Assembly (NCBI GenBank): GCA_021818125.1
Contig: JAKAFG010000127.1
Span: 1 to 6,220, forward strand
DNA from: Pseudomonadota bacterium
GTDB lineage: Bacteria > Pseudomonadota > Gammaproteobacteria > Acidithiobacillales > Acidithiobacillaceae
Direction of reading: 5' to 3'
Length of the DNA: 6,220 nucleotides
Of the stretch, positions 1 to 5,488 are shown in pieces. Position numbers and translations under genes: made by a program. Numbering within the stretch: position 1 is the stretch's first letter; every line of letters starts with the position of its first letter. The notes below the pieces were generated by a model. It did no database searches and had not been told where the DNA came from. It saw nothing but the letters and a program-made list of their open reading frames with translations.

Positions 1-62
1 AAAGAATGCTGAAGAGCGATGTGAAGTATCGCTTTGTGATTGACATGGCGACGCTGAAATAG
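1..62 (+). CDS. C-terminal end of a YahK-like zinc-dependent alcohol dehydrogenase (partial)
   Basis: Only the last 19 codons and a TAG stop (60-62) are inside the window; the frame starts at base 3. The tail reads RMLKSDVKYRFVIDMATLK. From memory it closely matches the C-terminus of E. coli YahK (a run like MLRGDVKYRFVID) and related cinnamyl-alcohol-dehydrogenase-type medium-chain zinc reductases, which interconvert aldehydes and alcohols with NADP(H). The catalytic zinc and nucleotide-binding regions lie upstream and cannot be checked. A strong terminator follows, so this gene is probably transcriptionally separate from pyrG. The family is fairly secure for so short a piece; the substrate is unknown. 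Confidence 0.7.
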   Translation, partial: RMLKSDVKYRFVIDMATLK

Positions 63-68
63 GTCCTC

Positions 69-91
69 TGGGGCCGGAGATTCCAGCCCCA
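69..91 (+). other. GC-rich hairpin just after the dehydrogenase stop codon
   Basis: TGGGGC (69-74) is the exact reverse complement of GCCCCA (86-91), with an 11-base loop in which GGA and TCC could pair further. No T-run follows, so it is not an intrinsic terminator by itself. It may protect the 3' end of the upstream message or help the stronger terminator that follows. Confidence 0.4.
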
Positions 92-105
92 CCAGCAAGA
101 GACTG

Positions 106-153
106 AAAACGCGCCGGGCTGAAGCCATAAACGACAGTCCGGCGTGTTTTTTT
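106..153 (+). terminator. Rho-independent terminator between the dehydrogenase gene and pyrG
   Basis: The arm at 109-121 (ACGCGCCGGGCTG) pairs with 135-147 (CAGTCCGGCGTGT) over 13 positions, two of them G-U wobbles, around a 13-base loop. Seven Ts (147-153) follow and then TTT after a single G. AAA at 106-108 can extend the stem against the first Ts. This is a classic intrinsic terminator on the plus strand, isolating pyrG from read-through. Confidence 0.85.
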
Positions 154-218
154 GTTTCGGGGCGAAATGTCAAGGCAGCAGGAACTGCGCGCGGGCCACC
201 ACAGAAAGGCGGTTTGCG

Positions 219-247
219 TTGTGCCGCACGTCCGAATTGGCTACCAT
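219..247 (+). promoter_or_regulatory. Candidate sigma-70-type promoter for the pyrG operon
   Basis: TTGTGC (219-224) and TACCAT (242-247) are separated by 17 bases. They match the consensus -35 and -10 boxes at 3 and 4 of 6 positions. The site lies between the terminator and pyrG, where a promoter is expected, and would give a short 5' leader of roughly 20-25 bases. The match is weak, and another site between 154 and 250 is possible. The rest of 154-276 shows no other structure I can support beyond a 5-base-pair stem (CGCAG 249-253 with CTGCG 266-270) just before the start codon. Confidence 0.25.
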
Positions 248-276
248 GCGCAGGTTAAACGCGCGCTGCGAGTCCT

Positions 277-1914
277 ATGAGCAAATACATTTTCGTAACA
301 GGTGGGGTGGTTTCTTCTCTGGGCAAGGGCGCCGCTGGCGCAGCTCTTGGCGCACTGCTGGAGGCGCGTGGGCTGAAGGTCACCATGCTCAAGCTAGACC
401 CCTATATCAACGTCGATCCGGGCACCATGAGCCCCTTCCAGCACGGTGAGGTTTTTGTCACGGCCGATGGTGCGGAAACGGATCTGGATTTGGGGCATTA
501 CGAGCGGTTCCTCTCGACGCGGATGGGCAAGCGCAACAATTTCACCACTGGCCTAGTTTATCAGACCGTTATTGAAAAAGAGCGGCGCGGCGACTATCTG
601 GGACGTACGGTACAGGTCATCCCCCATGTCACCGATGAGATCAAGCGGCGCATCCGGTTGGGTGCGGCGGATGCGGATGTGGCGCTGGTGGAGATCGGCG
701 GTACCGTCGGCGACATTGAATCGCAGCCCTTTCTGGAAGCGATCCGGCAGATGGCGGTAGAGGAGGAACGGGGTGATACCCTTTTCATGCATCTGACGCT
801 GGTACCCTATCTGGCGTCTGCCGGGGAGATGAAAACCAAACCGACTCAGCACTCGGTGCGTGAACTGCGTGCCATTGGTATCCAGCCGGATGTGTTGCTC
901 TGCCGTGCCGACAGACCTATACCAGCCGATCACCGGGCTAAAATCGGGCTCTTTTCTAATCTGCCGGAAAGGGCGGTCATTTCCGCTATCGACACCGACA
1001 GCATCTACCGCATTCCGCTGCTTTTCCATGCGCAGGGTCTGGATGATCTGGTGGTGCAGAATCTCGGCCTGCAGGTGCCAGCCCCTGACCTTTCGGTATG
1101 GAATGGCATCATAAACGCCCTGGAACACCCGGAAGGTGAGGTGGTGATTGCCCTGGTGGGTAAATATGTGGGGCTTACCGAGTCCTACAAGTCACTGGCC
1201 GAGGCGTTGCTTCACGCCGGATTGCGGGCACGGCGGAGTGTGCGCTTCCTGTATGTGGATGCGGAGGATATTGAGACGCAAGGGACGGAAATGCTCGCGG
1301 AAGCGGATGCGATTCTGGTACCCGGTGGTTTCGGCGGACGTGGCACCGAGGGCAAAATCACCACCATTCGCTACGCGCGGGAGCAGAAGGTGCCCTATCT
1401 TGGTATCTGCCTCGGCATGCAATTAGCGGTCGTTGAGTTCGCGCGGCATTGCGCCGGACTGACGGACGCCAACAGTACAGAGCTGGACCCCCAGACTCCG
1501 GCGCCGGTCATTACGCTGATGACCGAGTGGTCCGATCCCGAAGGTCATAAGGCGTATCGGGAGGAGGGCGGTAATCTGGGCGGCACCATGCGGCTGGGTG
1601 AGCAAGAGTGCCGACTGGAACCTGGCAGCCTGGCGACACAAGCTTATGGGCAGGAGCGGATTTACGAGCGGCATCGCCATCGCTTCGAGTTCAACAACCG
1701 TTACCGCGATTCGTTGGCCGCGGCGGGGTTGCGTTACACGGGGTTCTCTGCGGATAGTGAGCTGGTGGAAGTGGTGGAGTTGCCGGGCCACCCTTGGTTT
1801 CTGGGCTGCCAGTTTCACCCGGAGTTCACCAGTAATCCGCGTGAGGGGCATCCATTGTTTGATGCCTTTATGCGCGCCGCCATCGCGCAGCGGGAACGGG
1901 AGGCTGCAGCGTGA
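277..1914 (+). CDS. pyrG: CTP synthase (glutamine-hydrolysing)
   Basis: PyrG makes CTP from UTP, ATP and glutamine in the cytoplasm, the last step of de novo pyrimidine nucleotide synthesis. The 545-residue product has the same length as the E. coli enzyme. Residues 1-270 form the amidoligase domain, with the phosphate-binding loop SSLGKG (13-18), the DPYINVDPGTMSP segment (41-53), ETDLDLGHYERF (67-78) and GGTVGDIES (141-149). From about 287 to 540 is the class I glutamine amidotransferase domain, with the oxyanion loop PGGFGGRG (349-356), nucleophile Cys378 in GICLGMQ, and His514/Glu516 in QFHPEF completing the triad. The start is fixed by the canonical MSKYIFVTGG N-terminus, although only a poor ribosome site (GCGAG) precedes it. 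Its stop overlaps kdsA by 4 bases, making it the first gene of the operon. No internal break is visible. Confidence 0.98.
   Translation: MSKYIFVTGGVVSSLGKGAAGAALGALLEARGLKVTMLKLDPYINVDPGTMSPFQHGEVFVTADGAETDLDLGHYERFLSTRMGKRNNFTTGLVYQTVIEKERRGDYLGRTVQVIPHVTDEIKRRIRLGAADADVALVEIGGTVGDIESQPFLEAIRQMAVEEERGDTLFMHLTLVPYLASAGEMKTKPTQHSVRELRAIGIQPDVLLCRADRPIPADHRAKIGLFSNLPERAVISAIDTDSIYRIPLLFHAQGLDDLVVQNLGLQVPAPDLSVWNGIINALEHPEGEVVIALVGKYVGLTESYKSLAEALLHAGLRARRSVRFLYVDAEDIETQGTEMLAEADAILVPGGFGGRGTEGKITTIRYAREQKVPYLGICLGMQLAVVEFARHCAGLTDANSTELDPQTPAPVITLMTEWSDPEGHKAYREEGGNLGGTMRLGEQECRLEPGSLATQAYGQERIYERHRHRFEFNNRYRDSLAAAGLRYTGFSADSELVEVVELPGHPWFLGCQFHPEFTSNPREGHPLFDAFMRAAIAQREREAAA
1898..1903 (+). 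promoter_or_regulatory. Ribosome binding site that supports the GTG start of kdsA
   Basis: GGGAGG lies inside the last codons of pyrG, 7 bases before GTG at 1911. It supports the GTG start, which overlaps the pyrG TGA in the string GTGA (1911-1914), and points to translational coupling. Confidence 0.7.
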
Positions 1915-2756
1915 AGCTTTGTGGCTTCGAGGCAGGTCTGCAGCACCCTTTCTTTCTGATTGCCGGACCTTGTGCGATTGAGAGTGAATCCCTGGCGTTG
2001 CGCACGGCGGAAGATCTGCGCGATATCTGTGCACGTCTCGGTATCCCCTTTATTTATAAAAGTTCCTACGACAAGGCGAACCGCTCTTCGGGACAGAGTT
2101 TCCGAGGACCCGGTAGGGACGAAGGACTGCGCATTCTCGAAAAAGTCCGCCGGGAAGCGGGTGTGTCGGTCATTACGGATGTTCATGAAAAAGAAGACGT
2201 GTCTGCCGTGGCGGAGGTGGCCGATGTGCTGCAGACGCCGGCTTTCCTCTGTCGGCAGACCGATTTCATTCAGACCGTCGCTGCTGCCGGTAAGCCGGTC
2301 AACATCAAGAAAGGCCAGTTCCTCGCGCCCTGGGATATGCTGCACGTCGCCAACAAGGCCAAAGCTACCGGCAATGACCGGATTATGGTCTGTGAGCGTG
2401 GTGCCTCCTTCGGCTATAACAACCTCGTATCGGATATGCGTTCCCTCGCAGTGATGCGCCAGACCGGATGCCCTGTGGTTTTTGATGCAACCCATTCGGT
2501 ACAGCTCCCGGGGGGTCAGGGTGACCGGTCCGGGGGCCAGCGCGAATTTATCCCGGTGCTGGCGCGTGCCGCCGTGGCGGCAGGTGTGTCAGGGCTCTTT
2601 ATGGAGACGCATCCTGATCCGGCGCAGGCCTTGTCCGATGGCCCCAACGCCTGGCCGCTGGGACGTATGGAGAGCCTGTTGCGTGTCCTCCAGCAGATTG
2701 ATCATCTCGTGAAAGACCAAGATTTTCCTGAAAACCATCCTGAGGAGTTAGCATGA
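1911..2756 (+). CDS. kdsA: 3-deoxy-D-manno-octulosonate 8-phosphate (Kdo-8-P) synthase, predicted metal-dependent class
   Basis: KdsA condenses phosphoenolpyruvate with D-arabinose 5-phosphate to give Kdo-8-phosphate, the precursor of the Kdo sugar that links lipid A to the lipopolysaccharide core. The protein has 281 residues, typical of this TIM-barrel family. Visible motifs are FLIAGPCAIES (15-25), KSSYDKANRSS (50-60), FLCRQTD (112-118), NIKKGQFLAPWD (131-142), ERGASFGYNNLVSDMRS (162-178) and FDATHSVQLPGG (191-202). Cys21, His195, Glu232 and Asp243 fall at the four metal-ligand positions of the Aquifex aeolicus enzyme. Metal-independent enzymes such as E. coli KdsA have Asn in place of the Cys, so this copy should need a divalent metal. 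The start is GTG, overlapping pyrG by 4 bases; the end overlaps eno by 4 bases. Its substrate PEP is the product of the next gene. Confidence 0.97.
   Translation: MKLCGFEAGLQHPFFLIAGPCAIESESLALRTAEDLRDICARLGIPFIYKSSYDKANRSSGQSFRGPGRDEGLRILEKVRREAGVSVITDVHEKEDVSAVAEVADVLQTPAFLCRQTDFIQTVAAAGKPVNIKKGQFLAPWDMLHVANKAKATGNDRIMVCERGASFGYNNLVSDMRSLAVMRQTGCPVVFDATHSVQLPGGQGDRSGGQREFIPVLARAAVAAGVSGLFMETHPDPAQALSDGPNAWPLGRMESLLRVLQQIDHLVKDQDFPENHPEELA
2742..2747 (+). promoter_or_regulatory. Ribosome binding site of eno
   Basis: GAGGAG sits 5 bases before ATG at 2753, inside the end of kdsA. The ATGA overlap (2753-2756) joins the eno start with the kdsA stop, so ribosomes finishing kdsA are placed to start eno. 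The strong match fits a highly expressed glycolytic gene. Confidence 0.7.
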
Positions 2757-4033
2757 ACGCCATCGTCCGCATACAAGCCCGTGAAGTTCTCGATTCGCGT
2801 GGTAACCCCACGGTGGAAGCCGAAATCCATCTGGAAAATGGTGCTATGGGCCGTGCTATCGTGCCCAGTGGTGCCTCTACCGGTGAGCGCGAAGCCGTAG
2901 AATTGCGTGACGGGGGCCAGCGCTACGGTGGCAAGGGGGTGCGCAAAGCCGTGGAGCACGTCAACGGTGAGATCCAGGATTTACTCCTCGGCATGGAAGC
3001 CGAAGAGCAGGAGCATATTGACGCCGCCCTCTGCGCCCTGGATGGCACCGAAAATAAGGCACGCCTCGGCGCTAATGCGATTCTGAGCGTCTCGCTGGCA
3101 ACGGCCCATGCTGCCGCCCATGCCGCTGGTCAGCCCCTGTATCGTTACATTGGTGGTTTGGGTCCGCTGCAGTTACCCGTCCCCATGATGAATGTCATCA
3201 ATGGCGGTGCCCATGCCGATAATGACGTGGACATGCAGGAATTTATGCTGATCCCGGCGGGTGCGGAGTCTTTCTCTGAGGCTTTGCAGATGGGGGTGGA
3301 GGTGTTCCACAGCCTCAAAGCCGTACTGCAATCGCGCGGACTGGCAACGACCGTTGGCGACGAGGGCGGCTTCGCTCCGAATCTGCCTTCCAATGAGGCT
3401 GCACTGGAATTGCTCATGGACGCCATCGGCAAGGCGGGTTATCAGCCGGGCAAAGATATTTGGCTGGGCATGGACGTGGCCTCCAGTGAATTTTATCGGG
3501 ATGGGCGCTATCATCTGGCCAGCGAAAAGCGCGAACTCAATAGTGCGCAATTCGTAGATTACCTGGAGGCACTGGCCGACCGTTATCCGCTGATCAGTAT
3601 TGAAGATGGCATGGATCAGAATGACTGGGAAGGCTGGATCATGCTGACCGACCGTCTCGGCGATCGTTTGCAGTTGGTGGGCGATGATATTTTCGTGACG
3701 AATACGACCATTCTGCGCGAAGGCATTGAGCGCGGCGTCGCCAATAGTATCCTCATTAAACTCAACCAGATTGGCACGTTATCCGAGACCCTGGCAGCCA
3801 TTGAAATGGCAAAAATCCATAGTTATACGGCTATCGTCTCGCACCGCTCCGGAGAAACCGAGGACACCACATTGGCGGATGTTGCGGTGGCTACGGGTTG
3901 TGGTCAGATTAAAACGGGTTCTTTGTCGCGCACGGATCGGGTTGCAAAATACAACCGTTTGTTGCGTATTGAGGAAGACTTGGGCGACGCGGCCCGTTAT
4001 CCCGGACTTGCAACTTTTTATAATCTCGACTAA
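2753..4033 (+). CDS. eno: Enolase (phosphopyruvate hydratase)
   Basis: Enolase interconverts 2-phosphoglycerate and phosphoenolpyruvate in glycolysis and gluconeogenesis; in many bacteria it also associates with the RNA degradosome. The 426-residue protein is full length (E. coli has 432). The N-terminal domain opens with REVLDSRGNPTVE (10-22) and carries the mobile loop SGASTGERE (39-47). The barrel domain has Glu163, Glu204 in GDEGGFAPN (202-210), Mg2+ ligands Asp241, Glu284 (SIEDGMDQNDW) and Asp311 (VGDDIFVTN), catalytic Lys336 in LIKLNQIGT, the SHRSGETED signature (363-371) and Lys387 in QIKTGSLSR. Every key residue I know of is present. It is the third gene of the operon, coupled to kdsA, and supplies the PEP that KdsA consumes. 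The stop is TAA at 4031-4033; a hairpin follows directly. Confidence 0.98.
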   Translation: MNAIVRIQAREVLDSRGNPTVEAEIHLENGAMGRAIVPSGASTGEREAVELRDGGQRYGGKGVRKAVEHVNGEIQDLLLGMEAEEQEHIDAALCALDGTENKARLGANAILSVSLATAHAAAHAAGQPLYRYIGGLGPLQLPVPMMNVINGGAHADNDVDMQEFMLIPAGAESFSEALQMGVEVFHSLKAVLQSRGLATTVGDEGGFAPNLPSNEAALELLMDAIGKAGYQPGKDIWLGMDVASSEFYRDGRYHLASEKRELNSAQFVDYLEALADRYPLISIEDGMDQNDWEGWIMLTDRLGDRLQLVGDDIFVTNTTILREGIERGVANSILIKLNQIGTLSETLAAIEMAKIHSYTAIVSHRSGETEDTTLADVAVATGCGQIKTGSLSRTDRVAKYNRLLRIEEDLGDAARYPGLATFYNLD

Positions 4034-4037
4034 AAGG

Positions 4038-4072
4038 AATTTAATGGGCTATTTTCTGGGCCATTAAATTTT
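4038..4072 (+). terminator. Terminator-like hairpin between eno and ftsB (probably partial)
   Basis: AATTTAATGG (4038-4047) pairs perfectly with CCATTAAATT (4061-4070); C4049-G4059 and further weak pairs can extend the stem inward past a G-G mismatch. The stem is AT-rich and TTTT (4069-4072) follows, then CGGGGATTTTT. It looks like a weak intrinsic terminator or attenuator placed 4 bases after the eno stop and 15 bases before ftsB. A partial terminator here would lower ftsB transcription relative to eno. It could instead simply be a 3'-end stabilising hairpin. Confidence 0.55.
4044..4067 (+). CDS. Possible 7-codon leader ORF (MGYFLGH) nested in the eno-ftsB hairpin
   Basis: ATG at 4044 opens a frame of seven codons ending in TAA at 4065-4067. 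AAGGA (4034-4038) lies 5 bases upstream, a good ribosome binding site, and the eno stop is only 10 bases before the ATG, so terminating ribosomes could restart here. The start codon lies in the 5' arm of the hairpin and the stop codon in the 3' arm, so translating it would open the stem. Its first 10 bases, ATGGGCTATT, are identical to the start of ftsB at 4088-4097. No known leader peptide is recognised and the frame may be accidental. Confidence 0.25.
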   Translation: MGYFLGH

Positions 4073-4097
4073 CGGGGATTTTTCAGCATGGGCTATT
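4044..4097 (+). repeat. Direct repeat of ATGGGCTATT around the ftsB start
   Basis: Two identical 10-base copies lie at 4044-4053 and 4088-4097, 44 bases apart and therefore in different frames. Both begin with a potential start codon and would encode MGY. This may be a small duplication of the translation start region or coincidence. Confidence 0.5.
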
Positions 4098-4453
4098 GGG
4101 CGCACATAAAAGATAGCATAGGTATTGCTAAGGCAGAAATGCGCCTTGCGGACTTTATGCTGCTAGCCGTGTTGTGCGCCCTGCAATATCCGCTTTGGTT
4201 TGGTTCTGGAAGCTGGTGGAATGTTGCGGACCTGCACCAGAAATTGGAAACCAGGCAGGTGGTTTTGAAGCAGTTAGAAGATCGCAACGATCTTCTGGCG
4301 GCGCAGGTGAAGAGCCTGCAAACGGGAAGCCATGCTGTTGAAGAGTTGGCCCGACGTCATTTGGGGATGGTCAGTAAGGGAGAGGTGTTTGTCTGGGTGA
4401 TCCCGGCCAAACCCACTCCCAACGGTGTGAACGCAACTACCCAGGTGTCCTGA
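4088..4453 (+). CDS. ftsB: Cell division protein FtsB
   Basis: FtsB is a small bitopic inner-membrane protein that joins FtsL and FtsQ at the division septum and helps activate septal peptidoglycan synthesis. The 121-residue product has a cytoplasmic start, one membrane segment (about 21-40), then a periplasmic coiled coil (about 46-79), followed by the AVEELARRHLGMVSKGEVF block (83-101). The segment LQYPLWFG (32-39) nearly matches LQYSLWFG of E. coli FtsB. From ATG 4088 it carries about 17 more N-terminal residues than E. coli FtsB (103 residues). A second in-frame ATG at 4139, with AAGG 5 bases upstream, would give 104 residues. The 4088 start has GGGGA (4074-4077 plus A) at 9 bases. The true start is therefore open. 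In many proteobacteria ispD follows ftsB; here convergent efp does. Confidence 0.93.
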   Translation: MGYWAHIKDSIGIAKAEMRLADFMLLAVLCALQYPLWFGSGSWWNVADLHQKLETRQVVLKQLEDRNDLLAAQVKSLQTGSHAVEELARRHLGMVSKGEVFVWVIPAKPTPNGVNATTQVS

Positions 4454-4459
4454 GTTTCG

Positions 4460-4484
4460 TGCCGGGCGTCTCGCAGGTCCGGCA
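4460..4484. terminator. Hairpin between convergent ftsB and efp
   Basis: TGCCGGGC (4460-4467) pairs with GGTCCGGCA (4477-4484) over 8 positions with one G-U pair, around a 9-base loop. It lies in the 51-base gap between the two converging stop codons, where a bidirectional terminator would be expected. Neither strand shows a proper T-run after it, so intrinsic termination would be weak; Rho-dependent ending is equally possible. Confidence 0.35.
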
Positions 4485-4504
4485 ATCCGTCCGTTTACGA
4501 TCTG

Positions 4505-5065
4505 TCAGGCGCGGTCGATGTAACTGCCGTCTACCGTATTCACCCGGATTTTTTCACCCGCATTCACAAACTGCGGCACCATAACCGTAATGCCGGTTTC
4601 CATACGTGCGGACTTATAGGAGCCGGTAGCGGTTTGTCCCTTAATGGCGGGGTCGGCTTCACTCACCTCCAAAGTGACCACAGGCGGCAATTCAACGCCA
4701 ATGGGTCTTTCGTTATGCAGGTTGACCTGGATTTCGGTATTGGGCAAGAGATAGCCGGTTTGTCCTTCAAGCAGATCCTCACTGAGAATGAGCTGCTCAA
4801 AGTTCTCGTTGTCCATAAAGACATAGCCGGTGGCATCTGCGTATAGATACTGCATGGTACGAGGCTCGACGACGGCCTTCTCCATACTTTCTCCGGAGCG
4901 GAAGCGGGTATTGGACTTGGTACCCGTCTCAATATTCTTCATCTCGACCTGTACGAAGGCGCCGCCTTTGCCGGGCTTCACGAAATCGGTTTTGAGTACA
5001 CGCCAAAGCCCTTTTTCATGTTCCAGAATATTGCCTGGGCGGATATCAAAGGCGGAAATCTTCAT
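4505..5065 (-). CDS. efp: Translation elongation factor P
   Basis: EF-P binds between the P and E sites of the ribosome and relieves stalling at consecutive prolines. The 186-residue protein has the usual three beta-barrel domains: a KOW-like N-terminal domain (about 1-64), a central OB domain (about 67-127) and a C-terminal OB domain (about 129-185) ending in the family signature around KIRVNTVDGSYIDR. The tip loop KPGKGGAF carries Lys33, the position that is beta-lysylated by EpmA in E. coli; it is not the Arg type rhamnosylated by EarP. No modifying enzyme is in the window. AAGGA (complement of 5073-5077) stands 7 bases before the ATG. The N-terminal region (RPGN, PGKGGAF, QVEMKN) resembles alphaproteobacterial EF-P more than the enteric one, from memory. 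It converges on ftsB and diverges from the DUF971 gene. Confidence 0.97.
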   Translation of the reverse strand: MKISAFDIRPGNILEHEKGLWRVLKTDFVKPGKGGAFVQVEMKNIETGTKSNTRFRSGESMEKAVVEPRTMQYLYADATGYVFMDNENFEQLILSEDLLEGQTGYLLPNTEIQVNLHNERPIGVELPPVVTLEVSEADPAIKGQTATGSYKSARMETGITVMVPQFVNAGEKIRVNTVDGSYIDRA

Positions 5066-5086
5066 ACTGTAGTCCTTCTGGGCATT

Positions 5087-5118
5087 CCCTTTAGAGGGCG
5101 TGAATTGTACCCTAGAGG
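5087..5118. repeat. Pair of CCCT(TT)AGAGG elements flanking the efp -10 box
   Basis: CCCTTTAGAGGG (5087-5098) is a near-palindrome with one mismatched pair type (two asymmetric positions). A related copy, CCCTAGAGG, lies at 5110-5118. Their shared core TAGAGG starts at 5092 and 5113, 21 bases apart, about two helical turns. One copy covers the likely efp transcription start and the other the -10/-35 spacer. They could be operator half-sites controlling efp, the divergent gene, or both; no regulator is recognised. Confidence 0.3.
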
Positions 5119-5132
5119 CTTATTTCTGACCA
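5104..5132 (-). promoter_or_regulatory. Promoter of efp
   Basis: Read on the minus strand, TGGTCA (complement of 5127-5132) and TACAAT (complement of 5104-5109) are 17 bases apart, matching the -35 and -10 consensus at 4 and 5 of 6 positions. The -10 is 38 bases before the efp ATG, giving a leader of about 30 bases with the ribosome binding site in it. This is the best promoter match in the window. Confidence 0.6.
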
Positions 5133-5154
5133 GCCCGGTCCCTGAGAGGTAATC

Positions 5155-5457
5155 ATGTCTGAGCCCCGTACCCAGCCCCTGGAGATTCGTCCCCTCATGA
5201 TCAGTCGCATCATGGAAGTAGATTGGGCCGACGGTCACACCAGCCGTCTGACGTTTGAACACTTGCGGGTGGAATGTCCCTGCGCGGAGTGTAAGGGGCA
5301 CACACCCGATCAGGCGCAAGTGATTATTGGTAAAGAGGATGTGAACATCGTGGATGTGGCACCGGTGGGCAACTACGCGGTGCAACTGCATTTCAGCGAC
5401 GGTCACAATACGGGCATTTTTACCTGGGAATATCTGCGCATGCTGGATAATGAATGA
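5155..5457 (+). CDS. DUF971 protein (gamma-butyrobetaine hydroxylase-like N-terminal domain), stand-alone
   Basis: The 100-residue protein is a single DUF971 / GBBH-like N-terminal domain. Visible family features are the first strand pair VDWADGHTSRLTFEHLR (22-38), the CPCAEC cluster (41-46) and VGNYAVQLHFSDGHN followed by TGIFTWEYLRML (71-97). In human gamma-butyrobetaine hydroxylase the same domain binds a structural zinc with Cys-x-Cys-x-x-Cys and a later His; Cys41, Cys43, Cys46 and His84 match that spacing, so zinc binding is a reasonable inference. There is no catalytic oxygenase domain, so it should not be called a hydroxylase. The same domain is also found fused to ApbC/HCF101-type iron-sulfur carriers, but its own function is unknown. 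GAGAGG (5144-5149) is 5 bases before the ATG. uvrC follows after 31 bases on the same strand, probably co-transcribed. Confidence 0.93.
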   Translation: MSEPRTQPLEIRPLMISRIMEVDWADGHTSRLTFEHLRVECPCAECKGHTPDQAQVIIGKEDVNIVDVAPVGNYAVQLHFSDGHNTGIFTWEYLRMLDNE

Positions 5458-5488
5458 GCGCTTCTGGAGTTAAAAGTTCTAAAATTTC

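Noticed and set aside
63..105. tRNA or att-site remnant suggested by the GATTCCAGCCCCACCA-like string
   Set aside because: No cloverleaf arms, no flanking integrase and no second copy; the string is explained by the small hairpin at 69-91.
154..276. CTP-sensing reiterative-transcription attenuator upstream of pyrG, as in Gram-positive bacteria
   Set aside because: There is no terminator hairpin between the candidate promoter and pyrG and no GGGC-type initiation sequence at the expected place; the only strong hairpin belongs to the upstream gene.
144..449. 101-codon plus-strand frame covering the pyrG leader and start
   Set aside because: It overlaps the conserved pyrG N-terminus in another frame, is rich in Arg, Trp and Cys, and begins inside the terminator T-run, so it is a shadow frame.
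553..1128. Minus-strand frame of 191 codons inside pyrG
   Set aside because: It is fully inside the conserved amidoligase domain and has no recognisable motif.
1423..2034. Long minus-strand open frame opposite the pyrG-kdsA junction (203 codons), and a similar one at 1815-2495
   Set aside because: They lie opposite two well-identified genes, and their predicted proteins show no family motifs and have composition typical of antisense frames in GC-rich DNA.
5105..5133. Plus-strand promoter for the DUF971 gene using TTGTAC at 5105-5110
   Set aside because: No acceptable -10 box lies 16-18 bases downstream. The gene presumably has a promoter in this divergent region, but I cannot place it.
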